Shown piece by piece: positions 16,398-25,618 of a stretch of 64,000 nt of DNA. Position numbers and translations under genes: made by a program. The DNA is taken from contig JAICJH010000004.1 in the NCBI GenBank assembly GCA_025928545.1, positions 123,600-187,599 of the forward strand. The letters run 5' to 3'. Under the pieces are notes generated by a model, which searched no databases, was not told where the DNA came from, and saw only the letters and a list, made by a program, of their open reading frames with translations. The DNA comes from Bryobacteraceae bacterium (GTDB lineage Bacteria > Acidobacteriota > Terriglobia > Bryobacterales > Bryobacteraceae). Within the stretch, counting starts at the first letter, position 1, and every line of letters starts with the position of its first letter.

Positions 16398-17282
16398 TCA
16401 TGCCACGCTCCTCGACTGCATCAGCTTGCCGAAAATCGCATCGTCGATGGGCGTGGAGGTGGGAATGGCGGCATAGCGGCCGGAATTCCGCATGGCCACC
16501 GAGCGGATGGAGGCCGCGAATTTATCGAACTCCTCCGTGTAGCGCGCACGGGCTTCGTTGTCGACGTGAATGTGCAGGCGCGCGCCGCTTTCGGCTTCGA
16601 CCAGATCGCATTCACCGGTCCACGGCGGGGTGCGGTCCTCGTCCGACCAGATCTGGATCAGCATGAGTTCGTTGCCGTAATCGGCGAGGTACTGAAGAGC
16701 TTTTTCGCAGCCGTGCTCATCGAGGAAATCCGAAACGACGATAACCAGGCCGCGCTGGGGGTAATCGTTTAAGAATTCGCGCACGACCTTGAGGAAGCCG
16801 GTGGTGCCGCCTGGTGCGAGGGCTTCGAGGAAACGGGAGAGAGGCGTGTAGCGGTGTCGTCCACCGCCGCACGTTTTGCCTTCCTGAAGCCTGGCTGAAA
16901 ACGGGAGCACTTCGATCGTGTCCAGGCGCACCAGCCCCACGTAGCAAAGCGCGGCGGCGAGTCTTCTGGCGTAGTCGAATTTTTCGCCGTTGCCGGAAGT
17001 CATGGACGCGGAAATATCCAGGAGCAGGCGGACCGGGACGCGCGGTTCCACCTGGAACAGCTTGAGGAACATCTTGTCAAGCCGCATGTAGGCGCGCCAG
17101 TTGACGGCGCGCAGATCGTCGCCCTGATGGAAGTGCCGGTGATCGAGAAATTCCTGACCGCCGCCGGGAAGGCGGGAACGATTATGACCGCCGACAAGGC
17201 CGGGAAACGACTTCTGCCAGTGGATGGTCAGGCGTTCCAGTCGTTCGAGGAATTTGCGATCCAGTAGTGGGGCGTTGGCCAC
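16398..17282 (-). CDS. DUF58 domain protein
   Basis: 294 residues from GTG 17282. The DUF58 hallmark FLDHRHFHQGDDLRAVNWRAYMRLDKMFLKLFQVE (central motif GDDLRAVNWRAYMR) is intact. A vWA-like segment follows (LLLDISASMTSG, with DxSxS) and a second strand motif VIVVSDFLDE. No membrane segment is visible, so it is cytoplasmic. It sits 30 bases after moxR and before two membrane vWA proteins, the usual order of the MoxR/Bat type of cluster. Confidence 0.9.
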   Translation of the reverse strand: MANAPLLDRKFLERLERLTIHWQKSFPGLVGGHNRSRLPGGGQEFLDHRHFHQGDDLRAVNWRAYMRLDKMFLKLFQVEPRVPVRLLLDISASMTSGNGEKFDYARRLAAALCYVGLVRLDTIEVLPFSARLQEGKTCGGGRHRYTPLSRFLEALAPGGTTGFLKVVREFLNDYPQRGLVIVVSDFLDEHGCEKALQYLADYGNELMLIQIWSDEDRTPPWTGECDLVEAESGARLHIHVDNEARARYTEEFDKFAASIRSVAMRNSGRYAAIPTSTPIDDAIFGKLMQSRSVA

Positions 17283-17312
17283 GAAATCTCGCTCGGTTCT
17301 TCAGAAGGCCAG

Positions 17313-18308
17313 CTACGCCGCCGCAGTTGAAACGGTCACACCGGAAATAATGCTGGCCAGGATATTATCCGGCGTCTTGCCATCGGCGTGGGCGTCGAAA
17401 TTGAGAATGATGCGATGCCGTAAAACGGAGGGCGCAACTTCTTTGATGTCGTCGACACTTAGATGCAGACGTCCGCGCATCAGCGCGAGAACACGGCCGC
17501 ATTCCACGAGCGATTGCGCACCGCGCGGAGAACTGCCGTAGCGGATGTAGCGTTTGGCTTCTTCGTGGGCTTCTTTCTGATCCGGCTGCGTGGCCATCAC
17601 GAGTTGCACGGCGAAATCCTGCACGTGGGGCGCGATCAAAATATCGTGGCATACGGAACGGATATCGAGAATGTCGGCGCGGTCGAGAACGGCGTGCACG
17701 GTCGCTTCTTCGCGGGCGATGGTGCGGTCCACGATCCGCGAGAGTTCGCTGTGGCTGGGATAGGTCACGACGATCTTCATCAGGAAGCGATCCAGCTGCG
17801 CTTCGGGCAGCGGGTAGGTGCCTTCCATTTCGATGGGATTCTGCGTAGCCATGACCAGGAAAGGCGACTCGAGTTCGTGGGTGGTGTTGCCGCTGGTGAC
17901 GGTGCGCTCCTGCATGGCTTCGAGGAGCGCGGACTGAGTCTTAGGAGTGGCGCGATTGATTTCATCGGCCAGAACGAGGTTGGAGAAGATGGGGCCGTGC
18001 TGGAAACGCAAAGTCTTGTGACCGCGATCGTCTGTTTCCATGATCATGCTGCCGACGATATCGGCGGGCATGAGATCGGGGGTGAACTGGATGCGCGAAT
18101 AACGCAGTCCGAGAGTGCGGCCCAAAGTACGGAGCAGCGTTGTTTTACCGAGGCCGGGGACGCCTTCGAGCAGAACATGTCCGCCCGCCACGAGGCAGAC
18201 CAGGACACCATCGACGACACTCTGCTGGCCCACGATCACTTTGCCAATTTCCGAACGGACAAGGTTCAGTTTGGCGACCGCGGGGCTAATGCTGACATCC
18301 GTAACCAT
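17313..18308 (-). CDS. MoxR-family AAA+ ATPase
   Basis: 331 residues. Walker A GVPGLGKTT (49-57), Walker B and sensor region LVLADEINRATPKTQSALLEAMQER, and MATQNPIEMEGTYPLPEAQLDRFLMK are all typical of MoxR. It is a cytoplasmic chaperone-like ATPase that is first in an operon with DUF58 and two vWA-type membrane proteins, which are presumably its clients. The start is ATG 18308. Confidence 0.93.
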   Translation of the reverse strand: MVTDVSISPAVAKLNLVRSEIGKVIVGQQSVVDGVLVCLVAGGHVLLEGVPGLGKTTLLRTLGRTLGLRYSRIQFTPDLMPADIVGSMIMETDDRGHKTLRFQHGPIFSNLVLADEINRATPKTQSALLEAMQERTVTSGNTTHELESPFLVMATQNPIEMEGTYPLPEAQLDRFLMKIVVTYPSHSELSRIVDRTIAREEATVHAVLDRADILDIRSVCHDILIAPHVQDFAVQLVMATQPDQKEAHEEAKRYIRYGSSPRGAQSLVECGRVLALMRGRLHLSVDDIKEVAPSVLRHRIILNFDAHADGKTPDNILASIISGVTVSTAAA

Positions 18309-18502
18309 GAATAGATTCTACTTGATAGGAGACGTTCAGGGACTAATAAGGTTGCGGTTTCGGAAATGTTTGCACGAAGTTACAAAAGCCTGCACGCCCG
18401 AGGGGTAAGCCCGGGAGCGCATCGGCGGGCATGCCGGAAATTCCACGGCGGAAGTTATTGATTTCGCGGACAAAGAGCGGACGCCGTGGCGCGGCAACCG
18501 GG

Positions 18503-18517
18503 TGGAGGTGGGTTTGC
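18503..18517 (+). promoter_or_regulatory. Weak -24/-12 (sigma-54-like) element
   Basis: TGGAGGTGGGTTTGC has GG and GC ten bases apart plus TTGC, but lacks the C/A of the -24 box. It would start transcription about 44 bases before the gene at 18573. Weakest of the set described in the findings. Confidence 0.22.
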
Positions 18518-18572
18518 GGTTGCGGGATGCGTCGGGTATTGTTATTAGAACTGAGTTCCGGAGGAGGACAGC

Positions 18573-18941
18573 ATGGCACCGGCTCCCACACCGCACAGGG
18601 TGAGCACCAACCGAGTCAATGAGTTATTAACACGCGTGGCCGCCGTCGTTGCGATTTTGAGCCTGCTTGGCGGCACGGTCCTCGCTTTATTTCTGGCGAC
18701 AACGCGTGCCGAGTTGCAGGAGATAGAGAAACAACACACGCTTTTCCTGTTCGGGACGCCTCTGGCTGCGATGATGGCCCTCGTTGTAGTTGGCCTTTAC
18801 CGCGCCACAACGACCGAGCCAATTGAAATCAAAATGCCATTCAGTTTTGAGTTCAAGGGCGCATCGGGACCGGTGGTGCTCTGGATCTTCACTTATCTCG
18901 CCTGCGTTGCCGGGATGTGCGCGCTCTGGAAGGCCGCTTAA
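18573..18941 (+). CDS. Small two-helix membrane protein
   Basis: 122 residues, start fixed by GGAGGAGGACAGCATG. Two or three membrane segments: VAAVVAILSLLGGTVLALFLA, LFLFGTPLAAMMALVVVGLY and VVLWIFTYLACVAGMCALW. Between the second and third lies a soluble strand segment (EIKMPFSFEFKGASG). I do not recognise the family. It lies alone between the divergent moxR operon and the ferredoxin region. Confidence 0.75.
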   Translation: MAPAPTPHRVSTNRVNELLTRVAAVVAILSLLGGTVLALFLATTRAELQEIEKQHTLFLFGTPLAAMMALVVVGLYRATTTEPIEIKMPFSFEFKGASGPVVLWIFTYLACVAGMCALWKAA

Positions 18942-19077
18942 ATTTCAGTCGGGATGCGTTTGGCGCGATGCGGAGTTTGCTGTTCCAGCGCGCCGCAAGC
19001 GCTGGCGGCCGTCCTGGACGCGCACTGGAACATTTGCCAGCTTTTCGCCAGCTGTCATAAACCGTACGTTTGTATAG

Positions 19078-19383
19078 ATGATTGTGGACCGCTGCGAGAC
19101 CAGGGACGCGCTTCTAAGGCAAATGGCCAACGCAACCCGACGATATGCGCAACTTGTTGTCCAGCTTTCCGGGATGCGCTTTCCAGCGCTTTCCATGGCT
19201 GAGATGGTCCGGAACGCCCGCCTGGATTGTGAGATGTCGAGAGAGGTCTACCGCGCGCACCTAAAGGAGCATCATCCGGCGGAGCATCTGTATCGAGCCG
19301 CTTCTCAACACGCCGCAACCGCCGCGCCGCCTGCATGCGGCATACTAAAATCGATGCCGTTTGCTGTACGCAAGAAGGAGCCG
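19078..19383 (+). CDS. Uncharacterised reading frame fused in frame to the ferredoxin gene
   Basis: From ATG 19078 the frame encodes about 90 helix-rich residues (MIVDRCETRDALLRQMANA, MVRNARLDCEMSREVYRAHL) and then runs without a stop into the ferredoxin gene. The first 70 residues look like real protein; the last 30 (ATAAPPACGILKSMPFAVR) look non-coding and contain a -10-like CATACTAAAAT. Either a separate small gene lost its stop, or one 201-residue protein is made. No ribosome site precedes 19078. Confidence 0.4.
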
Positions 19384-19683
19384 ATGTCCCATGGGCGAAC
19401 CGATCTGCGTAAGCGCATCCCGAAAACCGTTGCGGCCATCAATGAGTACTGCACGGGCTGTGGCGGCGCTCCGGCCTGCATTGTTTACTGCCCGGTGGAC
19501 GAGTGCATGTACTGGGTGCCGGATGCCGAGTTTCCGCCATTCGGCCGGATTGAGGTGGACCAGACCACCTGCATCGGCTGCGCGAAGTGCACGAGCAAAG
19601 GGCCGGAGGGAATCTTTCTCGATGGCTGCCCGTGGGATGCAATCGAGATGGTGGCTAACGTATCCGAATTGCCTGCGCGGTGA
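19384..19683 (+). CDS. Dicluster 4Fe-4S ferredoxin-like protein
   Basis: 99 residues from ATG 19384, chosen because AAGGAG lies just upstream; the frame is open back to 19078. Cys motifs: CTGCGGAPACIVYCP (C-x2-C-x5-C-x3-C-P) and CIGCAKC...GCP, enough for two [4Fe-4S] clusters; the Gly-Gly insertion in the first motif is unusual. A small electron carrier, probably cytoplasmic. The last 29 bases overlap the convergent HEAT-repeat gene that ends the bc-complex operon, so a respiratory link is plausible but not shown. Confidence 0.84.
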   Translation: MSHGRTDLRKRIPKTVAAINEYCTGCGGAPACIVYCPVDECMYWVPDAEFPPFGRIEVDQTTCIGCAKCTSKGPEGIFLDGCPWDAIEMVANVSELPAR

Positions 19684-20266
19684 TATCGGCCTGGGCACGG
19701 ATCGCAGCAGACGGGCTGCTCCGATAAGACTGGACGGCCGGGAGATCTGCGGCGTCTCCTGTCAGATAAAGCGCCCTCAGGGCTTCCCACACCTGCTGCT
19801 CATCGATTTGCGCGCCGGTTTGGGAGCTGGAACGCAGGATCGTCAGCAGTTCCGGTTTGCCGGCGGAATCGCCAAAACGAACGAGAGCAAGGGCGGCGTT
19901 GCGGCGAACCAGCGCATCGGGATCGCGCAGGCCCGTTAGCAGTGCGTCGTGAAATATCGGGGAGCGATTGTCCTGCCCCATGACCCAGGCTGACATGGCG
20001 CGAAGGCGCGGGTTCGGGCTGTGCGAAATTTCCACGAGCTGCGGATACCAACGTTGCGCGTGCGCATCGCCGTGCTGAAGTGCTTCGGCAAGTTGCGTGA
20101 GTGCGTGCTGGGTATCGCGGGGACGCGCCGCGGAATCGAGATCCCCGGCGATTTCGACGTCTGTGAGATGACGTCCGAACCAGGTTTGATACCAGAAAAG
20201 GAACGGGATGGCGAGAGCCAGAACGGCGGCGAAACCTGCCAGCGGCAAGAGGAAGCGTCTGGTCAT
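19655..20266 (-). CDS. Membrane-anchored HEAT-repeat protein, last gene of the bc-complex operon
   Basis: 203 residues. One N-terminal membrane helix (FLLPLAGFAAVLALAIPFLFWY) then helical repeats of HEAT type (PRLRAMSAWVMGQD, DPDALVRRNAALALVRFGD). The start overlaps the stop of the octaheme cytochrome gene by four bases. HEAT proteins act as scaffolds; here it may help assemble the cytochrome complex on the periplasmic face (inference). Confidence 0.82.
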   Translation of the reverse strand: MTRRFLLPLAGFAAVLALAIPFLFWYQTWFGRHLTDVEIAGDLDSAARPRDTQHALTQLAEALQHGDAHAQRWYPQLVEISHSPNPRLRAMSAWVMGQDNRSPIFHDALLTGLRDPDALVRRNAALALVRFGDSAGKPELLTILRSSSQTGAQIDEQQVWEALRALYLTGDAADLPAVQSYRSSPSAAIRAQADITAQAIRIR

Positions 20267-23200
20267 TTTGCGCTCCGGCGGGGGATCATGCCGATCAGGC
20301 GCCGCTGCTCGTCGGGAGTCATCTGGAGCATGTAGCGCACGAGCAGCTGCGCGTGATCGCCGGCATAATCCTGCGCATCTTTCGGAGTCTGGCCCGCCAA
20401 TATCCAGCGATCACCGGAGCGGCGGAAGAGTTGCGAAGGCATGGCGGTGCCCGGAATGATGGTTTGCGGATCGAGCAGCCAGCGGAGCGTCCAGCCAGGT
20501 TTCAGGCGCTCCTTTGCCAGCAGAAAATTGGGGGCGGAGGCCTGGCGGTCATGCACCGGGTCGCCGTAGATGTGGCATTGCAGGCAAGGGGCTCCGGGTG
20601 CGCTGAATAAGGCGCGGGCCACCTGGCGCTCACGGTCATCGAGCGGTTCCAATGCGGCTGGCGCGGCCACCGGAGGCTGACCGGAAAGGGCGGTGAAGAA
20701 CCGGACCAATATCGCGATTTCGTTGGGCGAGAAATGGAATGTGGGCATTCGGGCCTGGAGGTAAGTGCGAACGCCGTTGCGGTCGCCGACTTTGTCATCG
20801 AGCGAGGGATTTGCAAGGAAGCGCGCCAGCCAGTCGGGGGAAACGCGGGCACCCTCTTCGATCAAGGATGGCGGCAACTGATCTTTCATGTCGGGATCGG
20901 CATAGAGCGAAAGGCCGCTCAGGACCGATTGCTGGCCGATCTGCACGGAATGACATCCCATGCAGTTGTACTTCTTGATCAACCACCAGCCATCCTGAAT
21001 ATCCTTTTGCGCACCGGCCGGATTGTAGCGAAGGGCTTCGGGAATGGTGCGGAACTCGCCGCTGACCGGCGTATCGAGACTGCCCAGCACGAAAGTCGTC
21101 AAGGCTCGCAGGTCCGCCGGGGAGAGCTGAACGGCGGGCATCTTCAGACGATCCTGCGGGGCCTTATCGCGGCCACGATCGAAGAGCGCGGGGTCCTGGA
21201 GTTTGTGTTCGACGAAGCCTTTGTGGCTGTACCAGCCGTCGTGTTTCGCATTGCCTTCGAGGAGACCGAAATCCAGCTGCTCGATTGGTTTGCCGGCCCA
21301 CGTAGTGAGATCGGCGGCAGGTTGGCGGGAATTTTCGAAACCCTGGATTTCATGGCAGTTGGCGCAGCCATAACGGATGACGAGAGCACGGCCAGTCGCG
21401 GCCAGCTTCGGGTCATCCATATAGGAGGTCGCCGGAGATGTGGCGGGATGCGAAAGGTTGAGGAGATAGGTGGCGATGTTCTGCGCATCTTCCGTGGTGA
21501 GGCGCAGGCTGGGCATCACGGTCATGTTCTGCACCTGGAGCTCAGCGCCATCGTTCGGACACCTGGAATGGGCGAGATCGAAGGTGTAAGGCTTAGCGTG
21601 GCGCGCGTAATCTTCAGGGGTCAGGTCGCGCTTTTCGAGCGGGCACCAGGGGCGCGTGCGCTGGCGCGGGTCAAACACCCAGCGGACGATGTAATCGTAA
21701 TTGGCTTTCTGGCCGAGATGAGTGAGGTTGGCGGCGAAATCACCACCGGTTCGATCGGCGCCTTCGCCGATGGAATGGCAGGCGAGGCAGCCGCGGGTTT
21801 CGAATAACTGCCTGCCTTTAGCCGAGTCGCCCGGTTTGGCGGATGGCAGCTGAGGGCCGTCCCAACCGGCCTGCCAGATAAACGCGGAAACGGCGCGAAT
21901 TTCCGAATCGGCGAGACCGAAGCGCGGCATCTTTGTGCCGAGATTGAAAGCCTGCGGATCTTTCAGCCACTGTGGAAGCCATTCTTTGCGGAGCTTGAGA
22001 CGAACGTCCTTGAGGTTCGGGCCGACCTGCTTGACGTCCTGCTGGAGCGATTTGGCGGAGAGCTCCAGGGCGTCGATCTGCGCGTCGATCTGGCTGGCCT
22101 GGAGGAGAAGCGCGTCGGCGGCGGCATAGTGCTTTTTTGTTTCTTCGTTGCTCTCGGCCTGATCGCCCCGTTTGGTTTCGAGATTGCGATCGATGCGTTG
22201 CTGGTTTTGCCGCTGGCGGAGAAGGCGGATCTGGCGTTGATTTTCCGCGAGGGCGTCGGCATCGCGATCGAAGCCCTGGAAGCGATGGCAACCGGCGCAG
22301 CCTTTCAGCTGGAAGAGATCTTTGCCGCGCGTAAGAGCCGGAGCGTGATCGAGAACCCGGTCCTGCATATGGCACTGCTGGCAGCCGCTTTCGCGATTCT
22401 CCGAGCTGAACAGCGGCCACTGCCAGTGGGTGTAATTACCGTGCGCTTCCTTCACGCTGGAGACGGCGAGTCCGTTGCCGTTGTGGCAGGGGGTGCAGCC
22501 GAAGCGCGCCGGATCGTGGATTTTCAGAAGTTCCGGATTGGGGTGACTGGCGAATGCTGGCTGGCCGCCAAGATTTGCGGCCGTGAGCGGAAGAGGATCG
22601 CGGACTCCGAGATGGCAGGATTCACAGCGATCCACGAGGCCCGATTCGGGGACGTAGATTTGCCGGATTTCGACTGGAAATTCGCCGATTTTGCGCAGGA
22701 GACCGTCGATCTGCGATGGTGGAGGGCCATCTCTGTTTTCATTGAGGTAAGCGTTCAGGCGCGCGCGTAGTTCGTCCGCCGGTTTGGTGGCGGCGACACG
22801 GCTGGCAGTGAGTTCCGCTTCCTGAGTCTTGAGCTTGTCGAAGAGCTGCTGGAGACGATCGAAGTCGCCAGCGCGGCGCACTTCCTCAATGGTGCGGCGG
22901 ATGGAGGCTTTCGCCGAAGCGTCGGCGGTGTGATCGAGTTGGTACTCGAAGGCCGCCACCTTCGCACGAATATCCTGGAACGGCGTCTGGATGGAAGCGA
23001 GTTGATTCCTGACGGCTGCGAGTTGCACGTCGATCTCACGGACAGTTCCGGCAGCGGCGCTTTCCGCGGCCTTCGCCTGCTGTTCCAGTTCGCGGGCTTC
23101 CGGCGACTCGCGGAGTTCCTTCTCTTTCGCGCTTTGGCTGGTCTTCAGTTTTTCCAGATGCGCGGTGTAGAGCTGAACGAAACGGTGCTGGTAGCTTTTC

Positions 23201-23346
23201 CAGGGGCGGTCGCCCCAGGCTTCGCCGTAGAGCGCCCAGGCCAGGGCAGCGAGCAGCAGGATGGCGCACACCGCGATGGGACCGCTGAGGGAGCGGCTGA
23301 CGATGGGATCGGGCGGCAGTTGCTCCTGTGGCTGTTCCGGAGTCAT
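20263..23346 (-). CDS. Membrane-anchored octaheme c-type cytochrome with coiled coils
   Basis: 1027 residues. One membrane anchor (about 22-41) leads into a long coiled coil (about 60-205). Eight CxxCH haem sites follow at residues 241, 284, 322, 350, 520, 661, 795 and 921; a second charged coiled coil lies between sites 4 and 5 (about 365-440). The last four sites sit in cytochrome c-like units each with a downstream Met-containing strand (KMPRFGL, VMPSLRL, KMPAVQL, RMPTFHF). It starts one base after the cytochrome b C-terminal gene and presumably replaces cytochrome c1 as electron acceptor of the Rieske/cytochrome b complex. Periplasmic side of the inner membrane. Confidence 0.92.
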   Translation of the reverse strand: MTPEQPQEQLPPDPIVSRSLSGPIAVCAILLLAALAWALYGEAWGDRPWKSYQHRFVQLYTAHLEKLKTSQSAKEKELRESPEARELEQQAKAAESAAAGTVREIDVQLAAVRNQLASIQTPFQDIRAKVAAFEYQLDHTADASAKASIRRTIEEVRRAGDFDRLQQLFDKLKTQEAELTASRVAATKPADELRARLNAYLNENRDGPPPSQIDGLLRKIGEFPVEIRQIYVPESGLVDRCESCHLGVRDPLPLTAANLGGQPAFASHPNPELLKIHDPARFGCTPCHNGNGLAVSSVKEAHGNYTHWQWPLFSSENRESGCQQCHMQDRVLDHAPALTRGKDLFQLKGCAGCHRFQGFDRDADALAENQRQIRLLRQRQNQQRIDRNLETKRGDQAESNEETKKHYAAADALLLQASQIDAQIDALELSAKSLQQDVKQVGPNLKDVRLKLRKEWLPQWLKDPQAFNLGTKMPRFGLADSEIRAVSAFIWQAGWDGPQLPSAKPGDSAKGRQLFETRGCLACHSIGEGADRTGGDFAANLTHLGQKANYDYIVRWVFDPRQRTRPWCPLEKRDLTPEDYARHAKPYTFDLAHSRCPNDGAELQVQNMTVMPSLRLTTEDAQNIATYLLNLSHPATSPATSYMDDPKLAATGRALVIRYGCANCHEIQGFENSRQPAADLTTWAGKPIEQLDFGLLEGNAKHDGWYSHKGFVEHKLQDPALFDRGRDKAPQDRLKMPAVQLSPADLRALTTFVLGSLDTPVSGEFRTIPEALRYNPAGAQKDIQDGWWLIKKYNCMGCHSVQIGQQSVLSGLSLYADPDMKDQLPPSLIEEGARVSPDWLARFLANPSLDDKVGDRNGVRTYLQARMPTFHFSPNEIAILVRFFTALSGQPPVAAPAALEPLDDRERQVARALFSAPGAPCLQCHIYGDPVHDRQASAPNFLLAKERLKPGWTLRWLLDPQTIIPGTAMPSQLFRRSGDRWILAGQTPKDAQDYAGDHAQLLVRYMLQMTPDEQRRLIGMIPRRSAK

Positions 23347-23347
23347 G

Positions 23348-24289
23348 TCAGATGTTGAACCATGGAGTCACCAGCACGTATTGAATGCGGAAGACGAGAC
23401 GCAGAATCATCTTGGCCGGCAAGCCCAACAAAATCGTGATGGCGAAGAACTGGAAAATGCCGTATTGCAGGCGGCTGGTGCGCGCGAAGACCTTGCGATC
23501 GAGCGGAGTACGCGTGACGAATTTGTGAATCAGCCTGGCGGCGAGGAAGTAGAAAGCTGCCAGTGCCACCGCGCCGATGACTGCGCCAAGCCAGGGATTC
23601 GAAACTCCGAAGACGCCTGCGAGATTGCGATTGACCTCATAAATGACGCGCGTATGGTCCCAGCTTTCGCCGGGCCAAAACCACATCCAGCCCGGTCCGC
23701 GCACAAACGTGCCGATAAAAATCAGCATCAGCCAAATGAAGAAGCCGGCGCCGAAGCCCCACAACGCAATGGCGCGTTGGCGCAGGGTGTAGTAGCCGAC
23801 GCCGAGCGGATTGGCATCAATGTATGGAAACGCGAGTAAACCGGCAATGATCAGCACCGGGAGTGCGACACCCGCAAACCAGGGATCGAAATAGACCAGC
23901 ATTTCCTGAAGACCGACGAAGTACCAGGGGGCCTTGGCCGGATTCATGGAATAGTTTGGATTGGCGGGTTCTTCGAGCGGCGCGTTGATCGCGATGGCCC
24001 AGACCAGAAGCAGCACGGTTACCACGAGGGCGGCGAGGAATTCTATCCGCAACAGGTATGGCCAGACGGGCAGTTCGCGGTCCCACCCCGGACGCCACGG
24101 GTGCGTTTTGCGATGGTGCGTTCCGGCAAGGCTCGGATCGGCCTCCAGTTGAGCGATGAGGCGGTCGGTCGCGTGTGCCTGACGCACGGCAAACCAGGCG
24201 AAGAACGGCACGGCGAACGCGAGGCCGACGATCGGCACGTTGTCGGGTTGCGAGACGATTTCCCAGATCTGGCGCCAGTCCATAGTCAT
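23348..24289 (-). CDS. Cytochrome b/b6 C-terminal (subunit IV-like) protein
   Basis: 313 residues. After one N-terminal helix and a soluble loop there is the quinol-site region NPAKAPWYFVGLQEMLVYFDPW, corresponding to the PEWY-type motif of cytochrome b C-terminal domains, with PAKAPWYF in place of PEWY. Further helices follow (LPVLIIAGLLAFPYID, GFGAGFFIWLMLIFIGTF, WLGAVIGAVALAAFYFLAA). It overlaps the cytochrome b N-terminal gene by ATGA, so cytochrome b is split in two as in b6f-type complexes. Longer than PetD, with a C-terminal extension. Confidence 0.88.
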   Translation of the reverse strand: MTMDWRQIWEIVSQPDNVPIVGLAFAVPFFAWFAVRQAHATDRLIAQLEADPSLAGTHHRKTHPWRPGWDRELPVWPYLLRIEFLAALVVTVLLLVWAIAINAPLEEPANPNYSMNPAKAPWYFVGLQEMLVYFDPWFAGVALPVLIIAGLLAFPYIDANPLGVGYYTLRQRAIALWGFGAGFFIWLMLIFIGTFVRGPGWMWFWPGESWDHTRVIYEVNRNLAGVFGVSNPWLGAVIGAVALAAFYFLAARLIHKFVTRTPLDRKVFARTSRLQYGIFQFFAITILLGLPAKMILRLVFRIQYVLVTPWFNI

Positions 24290-25068
24290 TCCGGTTTGAT
24301 CTCAGATTCAAGAACCGCGGGCGCGGGCCCGGAGATGCCGCCATCTTTGCGCGTGCGCCAGAAATGTACGCCCAGAAAGACCGACACGATCAGCGGGATG
24401 GCGACGCAGTGCCAGATATACGCGCGCAGTAAAGCGCTCGCATCGACAATCGTGCCGCCGAGCAGGGCAAAGCGGACGTCGTTTGCCTGGGTCATTCCGA
24501 GTTGCGGGCCGAATGGGCCTTCATGGCCGAGCAACGGTGTGGCGCGGGCCATGTTGGTGCCGACCGTTACGGCCCAGAAACCCAGCTGATCGTCGGGAAG
24601 CAGGTAGCCGGTGAATGAGAGCAACAGCGTGAACACGAGCAGGATGACGCCAACACACCAGTTAAATTCGCGCGGTTTCTTATAGGCTCCGGTGAGAACG
24701 ACGCGGAACATGTGGAGCCAGACCGTAATCACCATCAGATGCCCTGCCCAGCGATGCGAGTTCCGCAGCAGCCTGCCGAAGGGCACGTCGTGTTCGAGGT
24801 AGAGGATATCGCGATAAGCCTGGATCTTCGTCGGGTGGTAATAGAACATCAGCAGAGCGCCGGTGAGAGTCAGGATCAGGAACAGATAGAAGCTGATGCC
24901 GCCCATTCCCCACGTGTAGCTGTAGCGGACGGCGTCGCGGTTGATCTTACCGGGATGCAGATGCAGGAAGACATTTCCCAGCACGCCGAGGGCGCGCGTG
25001 CGGGGATCCTTACGCTCGTGTTTGACGCGGAAGATCGACTTCCAGAGCTGCGTTTTTTTGAGCGCCAT
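24286..25068 (-). CDS. Cytochrome b N-terminal (b6-like) subunit of a bc complex
   Basis: 260 residues with four membrane helices. The bis-His haem ligands are visible: HRWAGHLMVITVWLH in helix B and HCVAIPLIVSVFLGVH in helix D, each with the 13-14-residue spacing of cytochrome b6. A GTNMARATPLLG loop matches the quinol-site region. ATG 25068 is preceded by GGAG. It works with the Rieske protein encoded just upstream and the subunit IV-like protein downstream to oxidise (mena)quinol. Confidence 0.93.
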   Translation of the reverse strand: MALKKTQLWKSIFRVKHERKDPRTRALGVLGNVFLHLHPGKINRDAVRYSYTWGMGGISFYLFLILTLTGALLMFYYHPTKIQAYRDILYLEHDVPFGRLLRNSHRWAGHLMVITVWLHMFRVVLTGAYKKPREFNWCVGVILLVFTLLLSFTGYLLPDDQLGFWAVTVGTNMARATPLLGHEGPFGPQLGMTQANDVRFALLGGTIVDASALLRAYIWHCVAIPLIVSVFLGVHFWRTRKDGGISGPAPAVLESEIKPE

Positions 25069-25071
25069 GGA

Positions 25072-25557
25072 TCAACTCCGGGTGCCCGAAAGCGTGACAA
25101 AGGATTCCGCCTGTTCGAAGCCGCAGCCACCGGAGGGAGGGCAGGCATACAGGCGGCTCAGATCCACCACAACCTGGCCTTCGGCATCGAGTTCGACATG
25201 AGCGCGGTCCATCGGCCGCGGCGCCGGGCCTTCGAAATTTCGCCCTTCCATGTCGTAACCGCTGCCGTGGCACGGGCACTTGAACTTGTTCTCGGTTTCG
25301 CTCCAGTTCGGCGTGCAGCCGAGGTGTGTACATCTGGCAAAGATGACAAACAGTTTCTCCGGCTGGCGCACGACCCAGACGCGATGAGATTGCCGAAAAC
25401 GCTCGTCGACGCCTGGCTGGAAGTCCGAGGGCTGCCCGATTCGAAACCGCGGGCTCGGTTCAAAAAGCGTGCGGGGAAAGAAGAAGCGCAGGAACATGAG
25501 CACCGCCACACCGAAGAAGGCGCAGACGGCAGCCCACGTAAAACGGCGGCGATTCAT
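25072..25557 (-). CDS. Rieske iron-sulfur protein of the bc complex
   Basis: 161 residues from ATG 25557 (MNRRRFTWAAVCAF), preceded by GGGAG; a GTG at 25617, one base after the upstream gene, is an alternative. RRRFTWA then a hydrophobic stretch fits a Tat-type signal anchor, as expected for a protein exported with its cluster. Cluster ligands: CTHLGC (76-81) and CPCHGSGY (94-101), with the Tyr typical of high-potential Rieske centres. Second gene of the operon. Confidence 0.93.
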   Translation of the reverse strand: MNRRRFTWAAVCAFFGVAVLMFLRFFFPRTLFEPSPRFRIGQPSDFQPGVDERFRQSHRVWVVRQPEKLFVIFARCTHLGCTPNWSETENKFKCPCHGSGYDMEGRNFEGPAPRPMDRAHVELDAEGQVVVDLSRLYACPPSGGCGFEQAESFVTLSGTRS

Positions 25558-25618
25558 GAACGGATCGCTCCCACACTGGTTAGGTGGCCCGATCCCTGTT
25601 GCGTTTCCAACCGTCACG

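Noticed and set aside
18409..18602. Protein-like open stretch upstream of the small membrane protein (DFADKERTPWRGNRVEVGLR)
   Set aside because: No start codon with a ribosome site and it overlaps the good GGAGGAGG site of the 18573 gene; perhaps a gene remnant.
20734..21807. 357-codon plus-strand frame opposite the octaheme cytochrome
   Set aside because: Antisense to CxxCH-bearing coding sequence; no recognisable domain.
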